A stretch of 64,000 nucleotides of DNA from CSP1-5 sp964348275 (lineage in GTDB: Bacteria > Methylomirabilota > Methylomirabilia > Methylomirabilales > CSP1-5), in assembly GCA_964348275.1 (NCBI GenBank), contig CAYGBT010000014.1:1-64000 (forward strand), in the 5' to 3' direction. The notes beneath the pieces were generated by a model that was not told the origin of the DNA, did no database searches, and was given only the letters and a program-made list of their open reading frames with translations. Each line of letters starts with the position of its first letter. The first letter of the stretch is position 1. Below are positions 1-9,477 of the stretch, piece after piece. Position numbers and translations under genes: made by a program.

Positions 1-2150
1 GGGCTGCTCCAGGCCATCGCTCCGTCTTCCTGGAGGACGCGCACGAAGTAGACGTTCCAGCCCGGCGACCACTCCTTGTCCTGAAACGCAAAGCGCACTT
101 CCCGGGGACCGGGTCTCGGGCTGACGCGTTGAAAGCTCAGCTGCTGGCGGATCCCTCCAGCGGGAAAGACAACGGGTTGCACGGTGATCTCTCCCAACCT
201 CACCTGCACCTGCTTGGGGCCCGTCTCAAACGCCAGGATGGTCTCAGGCCCACCCTCGATTTCCACCTCCACGCCGTCCGTATCGCCCGTCGTCGTGGAA
301 CGCCAGGTGATACGGTGTGACTCCCGCGTGAGGATCCGCTCGTCCGGGCTGTCCATGGCGTACTCCCGAGCCTGAAGGACGCGGCCACCGTGCAGGGTGA
401 GATCGCCATCCCAGATCGTCTGCCGTCCTCGGTCAAAGATCCGCGCCCCACTCCACGCAACTCGCACCCAACTGGAGTCGCGGGCGGCATCATCCTTCGG
501 CCGTTCGGCAAATATGACCTGGGTCCCCCGCTTGAGCTCCACCGCCTCCAGGCCAGCCACTCCCACCACGTACACCTCAAACACCGGCGGCTCGGTGGCG
601 TCGAATTCCTCTCCCATCCAGTGCTCCCCGGTAGTGAAGTGGAGGATGATGCGCTGTCCCGTGGTCCCGTACACCCGGCGTTGCTTTAAGGCATCCCACA
701 ACCCTTCGCGAGTGAGGGACGAGGCGTAAATGCAGGTTAGCCCTCCTCGCACACCGAAGAGGCCTGCCCCGGGATAGCTGGCCCCCGGGCGGCTCTTGTG
801 GTCGTCGCTGCCGGCCACGATGCCAAGCCGGTAGCCGCGTGCTAACGCCTCATCATAAAACCACTCGAACGTCCCCCACGCAGAATGGATCTCCAAGACA
901 GGCTCTAGCGCGGGGTGATGCCAAGCCAGGCTCGCCCGCCGCCCCCCCATATGAGGGACGAGCATCACCTCGGAACCCTCGAGGCTCCGGTACAGCACAT
1001 CCAGGGGATAGCAATCGGTCGCAGCATCGCTCTTGTCGGGAACCTGCCAGTGACTTGTGCGATGGAGTGGGCCCTCGTCATGCAGGAACATCACATTGCG
1101 GTCTCCTCCTGCTCCAGTCACCGCCGACCACTCGTAGCCCAGGAAGGTCACGAACCGCCCCGGTTGATGGTAGCGGTGCGTGGTCCGGCGGATGTCCTCC
1201 CAGATCGCACCCGTGATCTGAAAATCGTTACCCTGGTGGCAGCAGAAATCGATCCCGGCCTTCTCCCGGGCGAATTGAAAGTATTCCTCCACCGTGCCAG
1301 TGCCGATCGTCTCTCCACTCTGGCCGTGCAGATCTCCCCAGTAAGAGATCCAGCGGGGAGGGGCGGAATGACACACAATGGGGTTGCTCTCTCCCCGTAA
1401 TGGCTCGGGGCCTTCGGCGCGGACCCGGAAGAGGCCGGGGGCCTGCCAGCGCAAACCCTCGACCCGCCGGACGCCCCCATCGCCGCGGGTGAGATGGAGC
1501 GTGTCCGGGAGACCTTCAAGGGTGCCGTCGGTCTGGAGCGTCACCTCCCCCTCCCACGGCGACGGGTTTCCCCAGCAATCGAGCAGCCGGAGGAAGAGCC
1601 AGCTCGGCTCCCCTGTCACGACCTCTGTCGGAGTAAACACCGTAAGTTCGGCCGGCTCAGCGGCCACAATGGGAAATGGAAGTCCCCCTGCTGCTTCTAC
1701 GAACTCACCGCTCCCGAAGCAGTCCACAAAGACCCTGAACTGGAAGGCACTCTCGCAGAAGGTCTGGGCCCGGGAACCTCGGGAACCCCCGGATCGATCT
1801 CCCAGGGTAAAGGTGAGGGTCTCTCCTTCTCGGAGGAACCCGTCGAACACATCCACCACCACACTCCTTTGCCAGGGGCGGATGTGTCCTTTGAGGTCAT
1901 AGCGCACCCTAAGCTGGGCGGCTCCGTCGGTCACGACCGAGAGGTAATTGTCTCCTGCCGGCTGCCCATTCTGCGGCCTGCCCCAGTCACTGGCAAACCG
2001 GTGGCAGAGCCTCACCGTTCCTCCGTCGTCGATGCCGTACCGGCCCACGTGGAAAACAATCCGCCAGGTCCCCCACGTCCCGGCCACCAATGGGCCCATA
2101 GGGTTCATCTCCATCCATCCAACGTGGTCCCGCACCCAGTTCTCGTCCAC
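1..2150 (-). CDS. DUF3604 family PHP-like metallohydrolase, 3' end cut by window edge
   Basis: An uninterrupted minus-strand frame runs from a GTG at 2150 to position 1, so about 716 residues are present and the C-terminus is missing. The GTG is preceded by a strong AGGAGG about 9 nt upstream, just after an in-frame TAG. The N-terminal 270 residues look like beta-rich modules. The metal-dependent part then begins with GDLHGQSGETIGTG, followed by DFCCHQGND, VTFLGYEWSA, MLVPHMGGRR, LEIHSAWGTFEW and AGSDDHKSRPG. These His/Asp motifs are the PHP-like signature of DUF3604 proteins. The family has no agreed substrate; a hydrolase acting on a phosphoester or similar bond is an inference. No signal peptide is evident. 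The gene points away from the divergent TauE-like gene, leaving about 270 bp for promoters. Confidence 0.85.
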   Translation of the reverse strand, partial: MDENWVRDHVGWMEMNPMGPLVAGTWGTWRIVFHVGRYGIDDGGTVRLCHRFASDWGRPQNGQPAGDNYLSVVTDGAAQLRVRYDLKGHIRPWQRSVVVDVFDGFLREGETLTFTLGDRSGGSRGSRAQTFCESAFQFRVFVDCFGSGEFVEAAGGLPFPIVAAEPAELTVFTPTEVVTGEPSWLFLRLLDCWGNPSPWEGEVTLQTDGTLEGLPDTLHLTRGDGGVRRVEGLRWQAPGLFRVRAEGPEPLRGESNPIVCHSAPPRWISYWGDLHGQSGETIGTGTVEEYFQFAREKAGIDFCCHQGNDFQITGAIWEDIRRTTHRYHQPGRFVTFLGYEWSAVTGAGGDRNVMFLHDEGPLHRTSHWQVPDKSDAATDCYPLDVLYRSLEGSEVMLVPHMGGRRASLAWHHPALEPVLEIHSAWGTFEWFYDEALARGYRLGIVAGSDDHKSRPGASYPGAGLFGVRGGLTCIYASSLTREGLWDALKQRRVYGTTGQRIILHFTTGEHWMGEEFDATEPPVFEVYVVGVAGLEAVELKRGTQVIFAERPKDDAARDSSWVRVAWSGARIFDRGRQTIWDGDLTLHGGRVLQAREYAMDSPDERILTRESHRITWRSTTTGDTDGVEVEIEGGPETILAFETGPKQVQVRLGEITVQPVVFPAGGIRQQLSFQRVSPRPGPREVRFAFQDKEWSPGWNVYFVRVLQEDGAMAWSS

Positions 2151-2419
2151 GAGGAAGCCTCCTCTCCTATTTCCGGTCTACCCCTCCCTACTCCGCCAAC
2201 GTCGAGAAATATAGAGGACCGGCCAGTCACAGGCAAGAATACTACACGATGAAGCGTTCGCCTCGTCTCCTGGGATCGGGCGTTGGTGGTCCCCCGCGGG
2301 CGACGCTTGATGTGCAGGAGAAGTTCAAGTAAGATTGCGCGAACCAATGCACCGTGATCGGCGACGGCTCCACGTCGGACGCACCAAGGCATGAGAACCT
2401 TCCGGCCCCGGAAGCCTCA

Positions 2420-3211
2420 ATGTTCCCTCAGTGGCTTGCGCTTCCTATAGTCATGGCTGCGGCCTTCGGCGCAGCAGTGGTCCGCGGTGCCACGGGATTT
2501 GCACAAGCGCTCGCGATTCTTCCCGTCGGACTCTTCTTCTACTCACCTCTTGTGATGGTACCTGTCGTCCTCATCCTGAGTGCCGAGGTCGCCCTGATGT
2601 TTCTCGGGAAGTATGGCCGCGAACACGACTGGGTGGCGGTACGGCAAACAGAGCTCCTGCGGCCGAGTTCCCTGTTCGTGCTGGTCCCAGGAATGGCGGC
2701 CGGGGCAACCCTGCTCGGAGCGTTCCCGGAGGACCGCATCCGGCAGTTCATGGGACTGATCGTATTTCTCGCAGCCCTCCTGTACATTGCCATGGATATC
2801 TCGGTGCTGCACGACCGCCCGCGAAGACGGGAGACCCAATCACGTCGGCGCCCCCTGGTCGCCCGGGTCGTCACGTGCGTTGCTTCCGGGGTAACGCAAG
2901 GATTCGCTGGAATCGGTGGTCCCCCGGTTGTGTTTTATCTCCTGTGGAGAGGCGTGGGACCTGAGACATTCGTCGTCACCTTCAGCGCGCTGTTCTTACT
3001 GGCGGACCTGTTTCGCTTTGCCGATTACGGCCTTCGCGGGTACTGGACACCCGAGGTTCTTTATCTATCTGTGTCCCTCACGCCGGCAACCATTCTCGGT
3101 TTCCTCACGGGAGACTGGCTCCGGCGCCGGTTTCTTCGCCCGAAGATCTTTCGCCGCGTCGTTCTTGGGGTGCTCATCTTGGTCGCCCTCCGCCTCATGA
3201 TGCGCTGGTAA
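2420..3211 (+). CDS. TauE/SafE family sulfite/anion exporter
   Basis: This is a 263-residue, almost wholly hydrophobic protein. It has the two-repeat layout of TauE/SafE (DUF81) permeases: the first half opens with VVRGATGFAQALAILP and the second with VASGVTQGFAGIGGPP, each a glycine-rich half-repeat start followed by about four membrane segments. I chose ATG 2420; upstream ATG 2354 would add a hydrophilic, poorly supported 22-residue leader. The family exports sulfite, sulfoacetate or related anions across the inner membrane. The next genes encode a molybdopterin oxidoreductase that could be a cytoplasmic sulfite dehydrogenase, so an anion linked to sulfur metabolism is a reasonable inference. 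Substrate cannot be read from sequence alone. Confidence 0.85.
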   Translation: MFPQWLALPIVMAAAFGAAVVRGATGFAQALAILPVGLFFYSPLVMVPVVLILSAEVALMFLGKYGREHDWVAVRQTELLRPSSLFVLVPGMAAGATLLGAFPEDRIRQFMGLIVFLAALLYIAMDISVLHDRPRRRETQSRRRPLVARVVTCVASGVTQGFAGIGGPPVVFYLLWRGVGPETFVVTFSALFLLADLFRFADYGLRGYWTPEVLYLSVSLTPATILGFLTGDWLRRRFLRPKIFRRVVLGVLILVALRLMMRW

Positions 3212-3297
3212 AATCTCCGCCCTTTTCCGACTAAGCCACGCTTGCGAATGCAGGCGGAAAGTGCTAAGGTCCCACGGGCCAAAAAGGGGAGTCCCTC

Positions 3298-4800
3298 ATG
3301 CGATATGGCTTTGTCATCGATCACCGCAAGTGCATCGGCTGCCACGCCTGCAGTGTCGCCTGCAAAGAAGAAAACGGAGTTCCCTTGGGGGTCTACCGGA
3401 CGTGGGTGAAATATATCGAGAAGGGGGAGTTCCCTGACACCCGTCGGTACTTCACCGTCTTGCGGTGCAATCACTGCGACAATGCGCCATGTGTCAGCAT
3501 CTGTCCGACCAGAGCCCTCTTCCGTCGACGAGACGGCATTGTCGATTTCGATCCCAAGCTCTGTATCGGCTGCAAATCGTGCATGCAGGCCTGTCCCTAC
3601 GACGCGCTCTATATTGATCCCAACTCCAACACGGCGGCCAAATGCCACTTTTGTGCGCACCGGGTCGAGGTAGGGCTCAAACCGGCCTGCGAGATCGTCT
3701 GCCCGACCCAGGCGATCCTCTCGGGCGACCTGGACAACCCCCACGGCGCAACCGCTCAGCTTGTCGCGAGCCAAGCGGTTCATGTCCGCAAGGCGGAACA
3801 GGGAACCAAACCCAGGGTCTTCTACGTCGAGGCGGACGCAGCCGGGTTACATCCCGGGGCGACCGCGGAGCCTGAAACGTACATGTGGGCCCAGGCCCAT
3901 CCTTCGTACCACGAGCATGTGCACAAAGTGGACGAGGCGAAGGCGCGCACGGTGTACGACGTGGACCACTTGGCGCATCCCTGGGGGTTAAAGGTGGCAG
4001 GGTACCTCTGGACGAAATCCATTGCCGCGGGGGCTCTGCTGGTGGCGGCGCTTGCTCCCGTTTTCGGGTGGCCGAGTGAGCCGGGTCTCTTTGGCCTTGC
4101 AGCCCCGAGCTTGAGCCTCGTGTTCCTTCTCCTCACCACCCTTCTCTTGATCCTGGACCTGAAGCGCCCGGAGCGATTCCACTATGTCGTGCTCCATCCG
4201 AACCCCACCTCGTGGCTCGTTTGGGGAACATGGATCCTCATCGGATTCGGGATGGTAGCAGCAGGCTGGCTGGCAGGTGCAATCGTGGACAGTCCCGGCC
4301 TTCTCAACGTGCTCCGCTTGCCCGCGATCCTCCTCGCCGCAGCCGCGGCGGGCTACAGCGCGTTCCTCTTTAGTCAAGCGGAGGGTCGGGACTTCTGGCA
4401 GAGCCCCTTGCTCCTCTGGCATTTTCTGGCGGCCGCGATCGTTGCAGGAGGCGCCACCCTTCTCCTCGTGGGGCAGGTCCTGGGCCGCGGGACCGTGGTC
4501 GGTCACTTGGGCTCCCTCCTCGCCGCAGCGCTTATGATCAACACCCTCATGATCGGGGCGGACCTCTTCAGCTCTCACCCGAATCAGGATGCGCGTCAGG
4601 CTGCGCGCCTCATGACGGACGGCGCGTTTCGGGTTCCGTTCTGGGGGGGCGTGGTCGTCGCTGGAACGCTGCTCCCGCTTTTGCTTCTCGCCTGGGGCGA
4701 GGAGGTTGGAGTGACCGCCGCAGCCACTCTTAGTCTTGCCGGGCTAGCGATCTATGAACATCTCTGGGTGAGAACCGGGCAGGCCATCCCCCTGAGCTAG
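3298..4800 (+). CDS. Fused ferredoxin-type 4x[4Fe-4S] and NrfD-like membrane subunit of a molybdopterin oxidoreductase
   Basis: The 500-residue protein joins two subunits that are usually separate. Residues 1-190 carry four cysteine groups for [4Fe-4S] clusters: CIGCHACSVAC, CNHCDNAPCVSIC, CIGCKSCMQAC and CHFC with a distal CEIVC. This is the PsrB/SoeB/NrfC type of electron-transfer subunit. From about residue 230 the chain becomes hydrophobic with roughly eight helices and the NrfD opening HPWGLKVAGYLW. NrfD-like subunits exchange electrons with quinones. RBS GGGGAG lies a short distance before the ATG. The catalytic subunit follows after 13 nt, so the two form an operon. No Tat or Sec signal precedes the FeS part, which places the clusters on the cytoplasmic side if the membrane domain inserts normally. 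Confidence 0.85.
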   Translation: MRYGFVIDHRKCIGCHACSVACKEENGVPLGVYRTWVKYIEKGEFPDTRRYFTVLRCNHCDNAPCVSICPTRALFRRRDGIVDFDPKLCIGCKSCMQACPYDALYIDPNSNTAAKCHFCAHRVEVGLKPACEIVCPTQAILSGDLDNPHGATAQLVASQAVHVRKAEQGTKPRVFYVEADAAGLHPGATAEPETYMWAQAHPSYHEHVHKVDEAKARTVYDVDHLAHPWGLKVAGYLWTKSIAAGALLVAALAPVFGWPSEPGLFGLAAPSLSLVFLLLTTLLLILDLKRPERFHYVVLHPNPTSWLVWGTWILIGFGMVAAGWLAGAIVDSPGLLNVLRLPAILLAAAAAGYSAFLFSQAEGRDFWQSPLLLWHFLAAAIVAGGATLLLVGQVLGRGTVVGHLGSLLAAALMINTLMIGADLFSSHPNQDARQAARLMTDGAFRVPFWGGVVVAGTLLPLLLLAWGEEVGVTAAATLSLAGLAIYEHLWVRTGQAIPLS

Positions 4801-4813
4801 GAAGGTCGGTAAC

Positions 4814-7639
4814 ATGACCCTGGAAAATCGAGATCCCCTCCATCCCTCCGCCGCGCGGTTGGATCCACCGGCAGGAGGGTTAGCGAGCTTTCCCCCAGCC
4901 GAGCAGTGGGAGAACTGGACGGAGTACGACCCCACTCAGTGGCCGGAGAAGGTCGAGAGGCACTACACGCTCATCCCGACGACCTGCTTCAACTGTGAGG
5001 CAGGCTGCGGCCTCTTGACGTATGTGGACAAGGAGACCCTCAAGATCCAAAAGTTCGAAGGCAATCCCGCCCATCCGGGGAGCCGCGGCCGCAACTGCGC
5101 CAAGGGGCCGGCCACCATCAATCAGGTCCACGATCCCGAGCGGATCCGCTTTCCGCTCAAGCGTGTCGGGAAGCGAGGCGATGGCCAGTGGGAGCGCGTG
5201 ACATGGGATGAGGTGCTCGACGACATCGGCGGCCGAATCCGCAAGGCCCTCATCGAGGGGAGGCAAAAGGAGGTCATGGTTCACCTCGGTCGGCCGGGGC
5301 ACGAACTGATTTATCTTCAGCGCATTCTTCACGCCTGGGGGATCGACGGGCACAACAGCCACACGAATGTCTGCTCGGCCTCCGCCCGGGCCGGATACGC
5401 CTTCTGGCACGGCATCGATCGCCCCTCGCCCGACCACGCCAACGCGCACTTCATTCTGCTCCTCTCGGCGCACCTCGAAGCTGGTCACTACTTTAATCCA
5501 CATGCCCAGCGGATCATCGAGGCAAAGCTCCGGGGGACGCGGGTCTGCGTGATCGACACCCGGCTCAGTAACACCGCCTCCATGGCGGATTACTGGCTGT
5601 CCCCCTGGCCCGGGACCGAGGCCGCTCTCCTTTTGGCCATCGCTCACGTCCTCATCCGGGAAGGCCTGTACAACAGAGACTTTCTCCGGCGATGGGTGAA
5701 CTGGGAAGAATATTTGAGAGAAGAGCAGCCCGGCTTGCCGCAGACCTTCGAGGCTTTCGAAGCAGCCCTCGCCGACCTCTACGCGACCTACACCCCGGAA
5801 TTCGCCGAACAGGAAAGTGGGGTCTCCGCCGCCCAGATTGTCGCGGTTGCCCGTGACATCGGACGAGCGGGTCCGGCCTTGGCGACCCACGTGTGGCGGA
5901 ACGCCGCCGCAGGAAACCTCGGCGGCTGGCAGGTGGCCCGGGCTCTGGAATTCCTCACGGTCCTGATGGGGGGAGTGAGTACGCCCGGTGGGACCGCGCC
6001 GAACCTGTGCAACAAAGCCATCCCGGCGCCCCCGTTGATGCCTCCGCCAGCCAACGTCTGGAGCGAGCTCCTGATGCCCAAAGAGTACCCGCTGGCCTTT
6101 TTCGAGATGAGCTTCCTCCTGCCTCACTTCCTGAAGGAAGATCGAGGCAAACTCGCCATGTACTTCACTCGCGTCTATAACCCCGTCTGGACGAATCCGG
6201 ACGGCATGAGTTGGATTGAGACGCTGACCGATGAACACCTCGTGGAGTGCCATGCGTGTCTCACCCCCATCTGGAGCGAGACGGCGTGGTTTGCCGACTA
6301 CGTGCTCCCGATGGGGCATGCCTCCGAGCGGCACGACCTTTTGAGTCAGGAAACCCACGCCGCCCGGTGGATCAGCTTCCGCCAGCCGGTCCTCCGCGTC
6401 GCTTTGGAGAAGCAGGGGAAGCAATTCCCCCTCACCTGGCAGGCCCATGAGGCGGCCGGTCTGGGCCAGGTCTGGGAAGAGGATGAATTTTGGATTGAAC
6501 TGTCGTGGCGCATCGATCCCGATGGATCCCTCGGGATCCGCAAATATTTCGAGTCACCGTACCGGCCCGGAGAGAAACTGACAGTCGAAGAGATGTACCG
6601 GTGGATCTTCGAGCACAGCGTTCCCGGACTGCCGGTATCGGCGGCTCGGGAGGGCCTCACGCCCTTCGCATACATGCGCAAGTACGGGTCGTTCCTCATG
6701 GAGGAAAACACGTACCTGACCCACGAAAAGGCGCTGACCCCCGACGAATTGTGCGGCGCGCATGTCAACCACGAGACCAAGGTCATCCTCAAGGATGGTC
6801 AGCCAATCGGGGTGGAGATCGATGGAACGGCACGCCTCGGTTTCCCGACCCCCACGCGCAAGCTCGAGTTCTTCTCGAGGACCCTCAAGGAGTGGGGCTG
6901 GCCCGAGCACGCCATCCCTGGCTACATTCAGAGCCACGTCCACTGGTCGGTCATCGACCGAGAGCAGGGCGAGATGTGCCTTCTGCCAACCTTCCGGCTC
7001 CCGACCCTGATCCACACCCGCTCGGGCAACGCCAAATGGCTGTACGAAATCTCCCACACGAACCCATTGTGGCTCCATCCGAAGGATGCGCATCGCTTCG
7101 GGGTCAAAACCGGTGATCTGCTCAAGGTCTCGACTGCGATCGGCTACTTCGTGGACAAGGTCTGGGTCACTGAGGGGATCCGTCCAGGCGTCCTTGCCTG
7201 CTCGCACCACATCGGGCGCTGGCGGCTCAAGGAGGAAATGGGCGGCGAGCGATGGTCCACAGCCCTGGTGGACCTCAAGCAGGTCGAGCCCGGCAAATGG
7301 TTGATGCGCCAGCTCCACGGTATTCGGCCGTTTCAAAGTGACGATCCAGACTCGGAACGCATCTGGTGGGAGGACCCCGGAGTCCATCAGAACCTCACCT
7401 TTCCGGTCCAACCCGATCCGGTCAGCGGACAACACTGCTGGCATCAGAAGGTCCGTGTCGAGCGCCCGGGACCCGAGCACAGGTATGGCGATGTCTTCGT
7501 CGACACGAACAAGGCCTTTGAGGTCTACCGGGAGTGGCTCAAGCTGACGCGACCGGCCCTAGGGCCGGGAGGCCTCAGGCGGCCCCTCTGGCTCCTCCGA
7601 CCGTTCAAGCCAGCCCCCGACGCCTACCTCATGCGGTAG
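4814..7639 (+). CDS. Molybdopterin oxidoreductase catalytic subunit, SoeA/PsrA/PhsA-like
   Basis: This 941-residue protein of the DMSO-reductase (CISM) family begins its core with CFNCEAGCG and a fourth cysteine in GRNCAKG at about residue 94: the N-terminal [4Fe-4S] site. SHTNVCSASARAGY supplies a cysteine at the position of the molybdenum ligand. The C-terminal third, with TRSGNAKWLYE and NPLWLHPKDA, resembles the dinucleotide-binding domain. The N-terminus (MTLENRDPLHPSAARL) has no twin-arginine signal, unlike periplasmic PsrA, PhsA or ArrA. With the fused FeS/NrfD gene 13 nt upstream and a TauE-like exporter before that, a cytoplasm-facing sulfite dehydrogenase of the SoeABC type is the best inference. 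Polysulfide or thiosulfate reductase-like roles remain possible. AGGAAGG precedes the start. Confidence 0.8.
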   Translation: MTLENRDPLHPSAARLDPPAGGLASFPPAEQWENWTEYDPTQWPEKVERHYTLIPTTCFNCEAGCGLLTYVDKETLKIQKFEGNPAHPGSRGRNCAKGPATINQVHDPERIRFPLKRVGKRGDGQWERVTWDEVLDDIGGRIRKALIEGRQKEVMVHLGRPGHELIYLQRILHAWGIDGHNSHTNVCSASARAGYAFWHGIDRPSPDHANAHFILLLSAHLEAGHYFNPHAQRIIEAKLRGTRVCVIDTRLSNTASMADYWLSPWPGTEAALLLAIAHVLIREGLYNRDFLRRWVNWEEYLREEQPGLPQTFEAFEAALADLYATYTPEFAEQESGVSAAQIVAVARDIGRAGPALATHVWRNAAAGNLGGWQVARALEFLTVLMGGVSTPGGTAPNLCNKAIPAPPLMPPPANVWSELLMPKEYPLAFFEMSFLLPHFLKEDRGKLAMYFTRVYNPVWTNPDGMSWIETLTDEHLVECHACLTPIWSETAWFADYVLPMGHASERHDLLSQETHAARWISFRQPVLRVALEKQGKQFPLTWQAHEAAGLGQVWEEDEFWIELSWRIDPDGSLGIRKYFESPYRPGEKLTVEEMYRWIFEHSVPGLPVSAAREGLTPFAYMRKYGSFLMEENTYLTHEKALTPDELCGAHVNHETKVILKDGQPIGVEIDGTARLGFPTPTRKLEFFSRTLKEWGWPEHAIPGYIQSHVHWSVIDREQGEMCLLPTFRLPTLIHTRSGNAKWLYEISHTNPLWLHPKDAHRFGVKTGDLLKVSTAIGYFVDKVWVTEGIRPGVLACSHHIGRWRLKEEMGGERWSTALVDLKQVEPGKWLMRQLHGIRPFQSDDPDSERIWWEDPGVHQNLTFPVQPDPVSGQHCWHQKVRVERPGPEHRYGDVFVDTNKAFEVYREWLKLTRPALGPGGLRRPLWLLRPFKPAPDAYLMR

Positions 7640-7741
7640 GCGACCCTTCCTGCCCCGGTCCGACAGACCTGCCCTTGTCTCCTCTTGTGCAGAGAACGAT
7701 AATACCTGTGCCGGCAGATGCCCTCTTTGCGAGAGTCGTCG

Positions 7742-9457
7742 ATGATTAACCCTGAGATTGCTCGTATCTTTAACGTCATTGCCGACATGCTGGAAATCAA
7801 GGGGGATAATCCCTTCCGCATTCGCGCCTACCGCCGTGCCGCGCAAAACATTGAGGGACTAACCGAAGATGTCGCGATCCTCGTCGAGCGGGAAACGGTC
7901 GAAGAGATCCCGGGGATCGGCAAGGACCTGGCGGCCAAGATCCGCGAGTTCGTCACCACCGGGACACTGCGGGAGCATGAAAAGCTCAAGGCAGACGTCC
8001 CTGCGGGTGTGGTCGAGCTGCTTCGCATTCCCGGGATAGGCCCCAAGACCGCGAAGCTTCTCTACGAAGAAAAGGGGATCGAGAGCACGGAAAAACTGGA
8101 GGCGGCCACCCGGGCGGGGGAGCTCCGAGGCCTCCCCGGGATCAAGGCCAAGACCGAGGAGAACATTCTTCGGGGAATCGAGATGCTGAGGCGCGCCTCG
8201 GGGCGCATGCCTTTGGGCCTCGCCCTTCCTTTGGCCCAGGAGATCATTGCCTGCCTCGGACAGGTTAAGGGCTGCCAGCGGATCCACTACGCCGGCAGCC
8301 TTCGGCGGATGAAAGAGACCGTCGGAGACATTGACATCTTGGCCATCTCGACCGCTCCGACGAAGATCATGGACGCGTTTGTCGCCCTCCCCTCCGTCCA
8401 AGACATCCTGGCCAAGGGTGAGACCAAGTCAAGTGTGATGACCCGACAGGGCATCCAGGTCGACGTCCGGGTGGTCGAGCCCGAGGCCTTCGGGGCGGCA
8501 TTGGCCTACTTCACCGGATCCAAGGCTCACAACATTCGCTTGCGGGACATGGCGCGAAAAAAGGGACTGAAGGTCAGCGAATACGGGGTCTTTGAGGAGC
8601 GCACTGGCAGGCGCATCGCGGGCCGGGAGGAGAAAGAGATCTACGAAATCTTGGGGCTCCCCTTGATCGCCCCAGAGCTTCGCGAGGATGCCGGCGAGAT
8701 CGAGGCGGCGCTCAAGGGGCAATTGCCGGACCTGATTACGGCGGAGGATATTCAGGGCGACCTCCACGTCCACAGCACGTGGAGCGACGGAGTCCATTCC
8801 ATTGCAGAGGTCGTGGAGGCTGCACGGCGACGCGGTTACGCCTACATCGCCATTACCGATCACTCCAGGGGATTAGGGATTGTTCACGGTCTGGGTGTAG
8901 AGGATCTGGCAAAGCAATCGGATGAGATTGCGAAGCTGAATCAACGGCTCGAGGGCTTTCGCATCCTCAGCGGCACCGAAGTCAACATCCGCGCCGACGG
9001 GACCCTGGACCTCCCGGATGCGGTGTTAGGGACGTTGGACTTTGTGGTCGCCTCGGTTCACTCTGCCTTTCGGCAGGACCGGCAGACAATGACCCAGCGG
9101 ATCGTGCGCGCCATGGGCAACCGGCACGTGCGGGTGCTCGGCCATCCCACAGGCAGGCTCTTGGGCGAGCGGGAGCCCTACGAGGTTGATTTTGATGAGT
9201 TACTGCGCGCGGCTCGGCAGCGTAACATTGCCCTGGAAATCAATGCGTCCCCCTCTCGCTTGGACCTGAACGACGTGCATGCCCGCCGCGTCAAAGAGTC
9301 CGGTCTCCCCCTCGTCATTAACACCGATACCCATACCCTTCCGAACTTTGACTACATCCACCTCGGTGTCGCGACCGCGCGCCGCGCTTGGGTGGAGAAA
9401 AAAGACGTCCTCAACGCCCTTCCCTTGAATCAGCTCCTGAAACGCCTCGCCCGCTGA
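7742..9457 (+). CDS. polX: DNA polymerase X family protein with C-terminal PHP domain (PolX)
   Basis: The 571-residue product has the bacterial PolX plan. Helix-hairpin-helix motifs (EEIPGIGKDLA, LLRIPGIGPKTA, LRGLPGIKAKT) fill the first 150 residues. The polymerase palm follows with AGSLRRMKETVGDIDIL, whose aspartates are the metal-binding catalytic pair, plus a third in GIQVDVRVV. From about residue 335 comes a PHP phosphoesterase domain: DLHVHSTWSDG, AITDHSRGLG, GTEVNI, VASVHSAF, LGHPTGR and NTDTHT. PolX enzymes fill short gaps in base-excision repair, and the PHP domain gives 3'-5' exonuclease and AP-endonuclease activity. ATG 7742 is the conserved start (MINPEIARIFNVIADML); the upstream ATG at 7718 adds eight unsupported residues. 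It converges on the suhB-like gene. Confidence 0.92.
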   Translation: MINPEIARIFNVIADMLEIKGDNPFRIRAYRRAAQNIEGLTEDVAILVERETVEEIPGIGKDLAAKIREFVTTGTLREHEKLKADVPAGVVELLRIPGIGPKTAKLLYEEKGIESTEKLEAATRAGELRGLPGIKAKTEENILRGIEMLRRASGRMPLGLALPLAQEIIACLGQVKGCQRIHYAGSLRRMKETVGDIDILAISTAPTKIMDAFVALPSVQDILAKGETKSSVMTRQGIQVDVRVVEPEAFGAALAYFTGSKAHNIRLRDMARKKGLKVSEYGVFEERTGRRIAGREEKEIYEILGLPLIAPELREDAGEIEAALKGQLPDLITAEDIQGDLHVHSTWSDGVHSIAEVVEAARRRGYAYIAITDHSRGLGIVHGLGVEDLAKQSDEIAKLNQRLEGFRILSGTEVNIRADGTLDLPDAVLGTLDFVVASVHSAFRQDRQTMTQRIVRAMGNRHVRVLGHPTGRLLGEREPYEVDFDELLRAARQRNIALEINASPSRLDLNDVHARRVKESGLPLVINTDTHTLPNFDYIHLGVATARRAWVEKKDVLNALPLNQLLKRLAR

Positions 9458-9477
9458 CCCTCCATTTACCTGGGGGC

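Noticed and set aside
1148..1519. Separate short genes on either strand within 1-2150
   Set aside because: All lie within one uninterrupted minus-strand DUF3604 frame whose motifs run in order through them.
4880..6448. 522-codon open frame antisense to the molybdopterin oxidoreductase
   Set aside because: Third-position GC bias of the real gene keeps the antisense frame open; no family motif or ribosome site.
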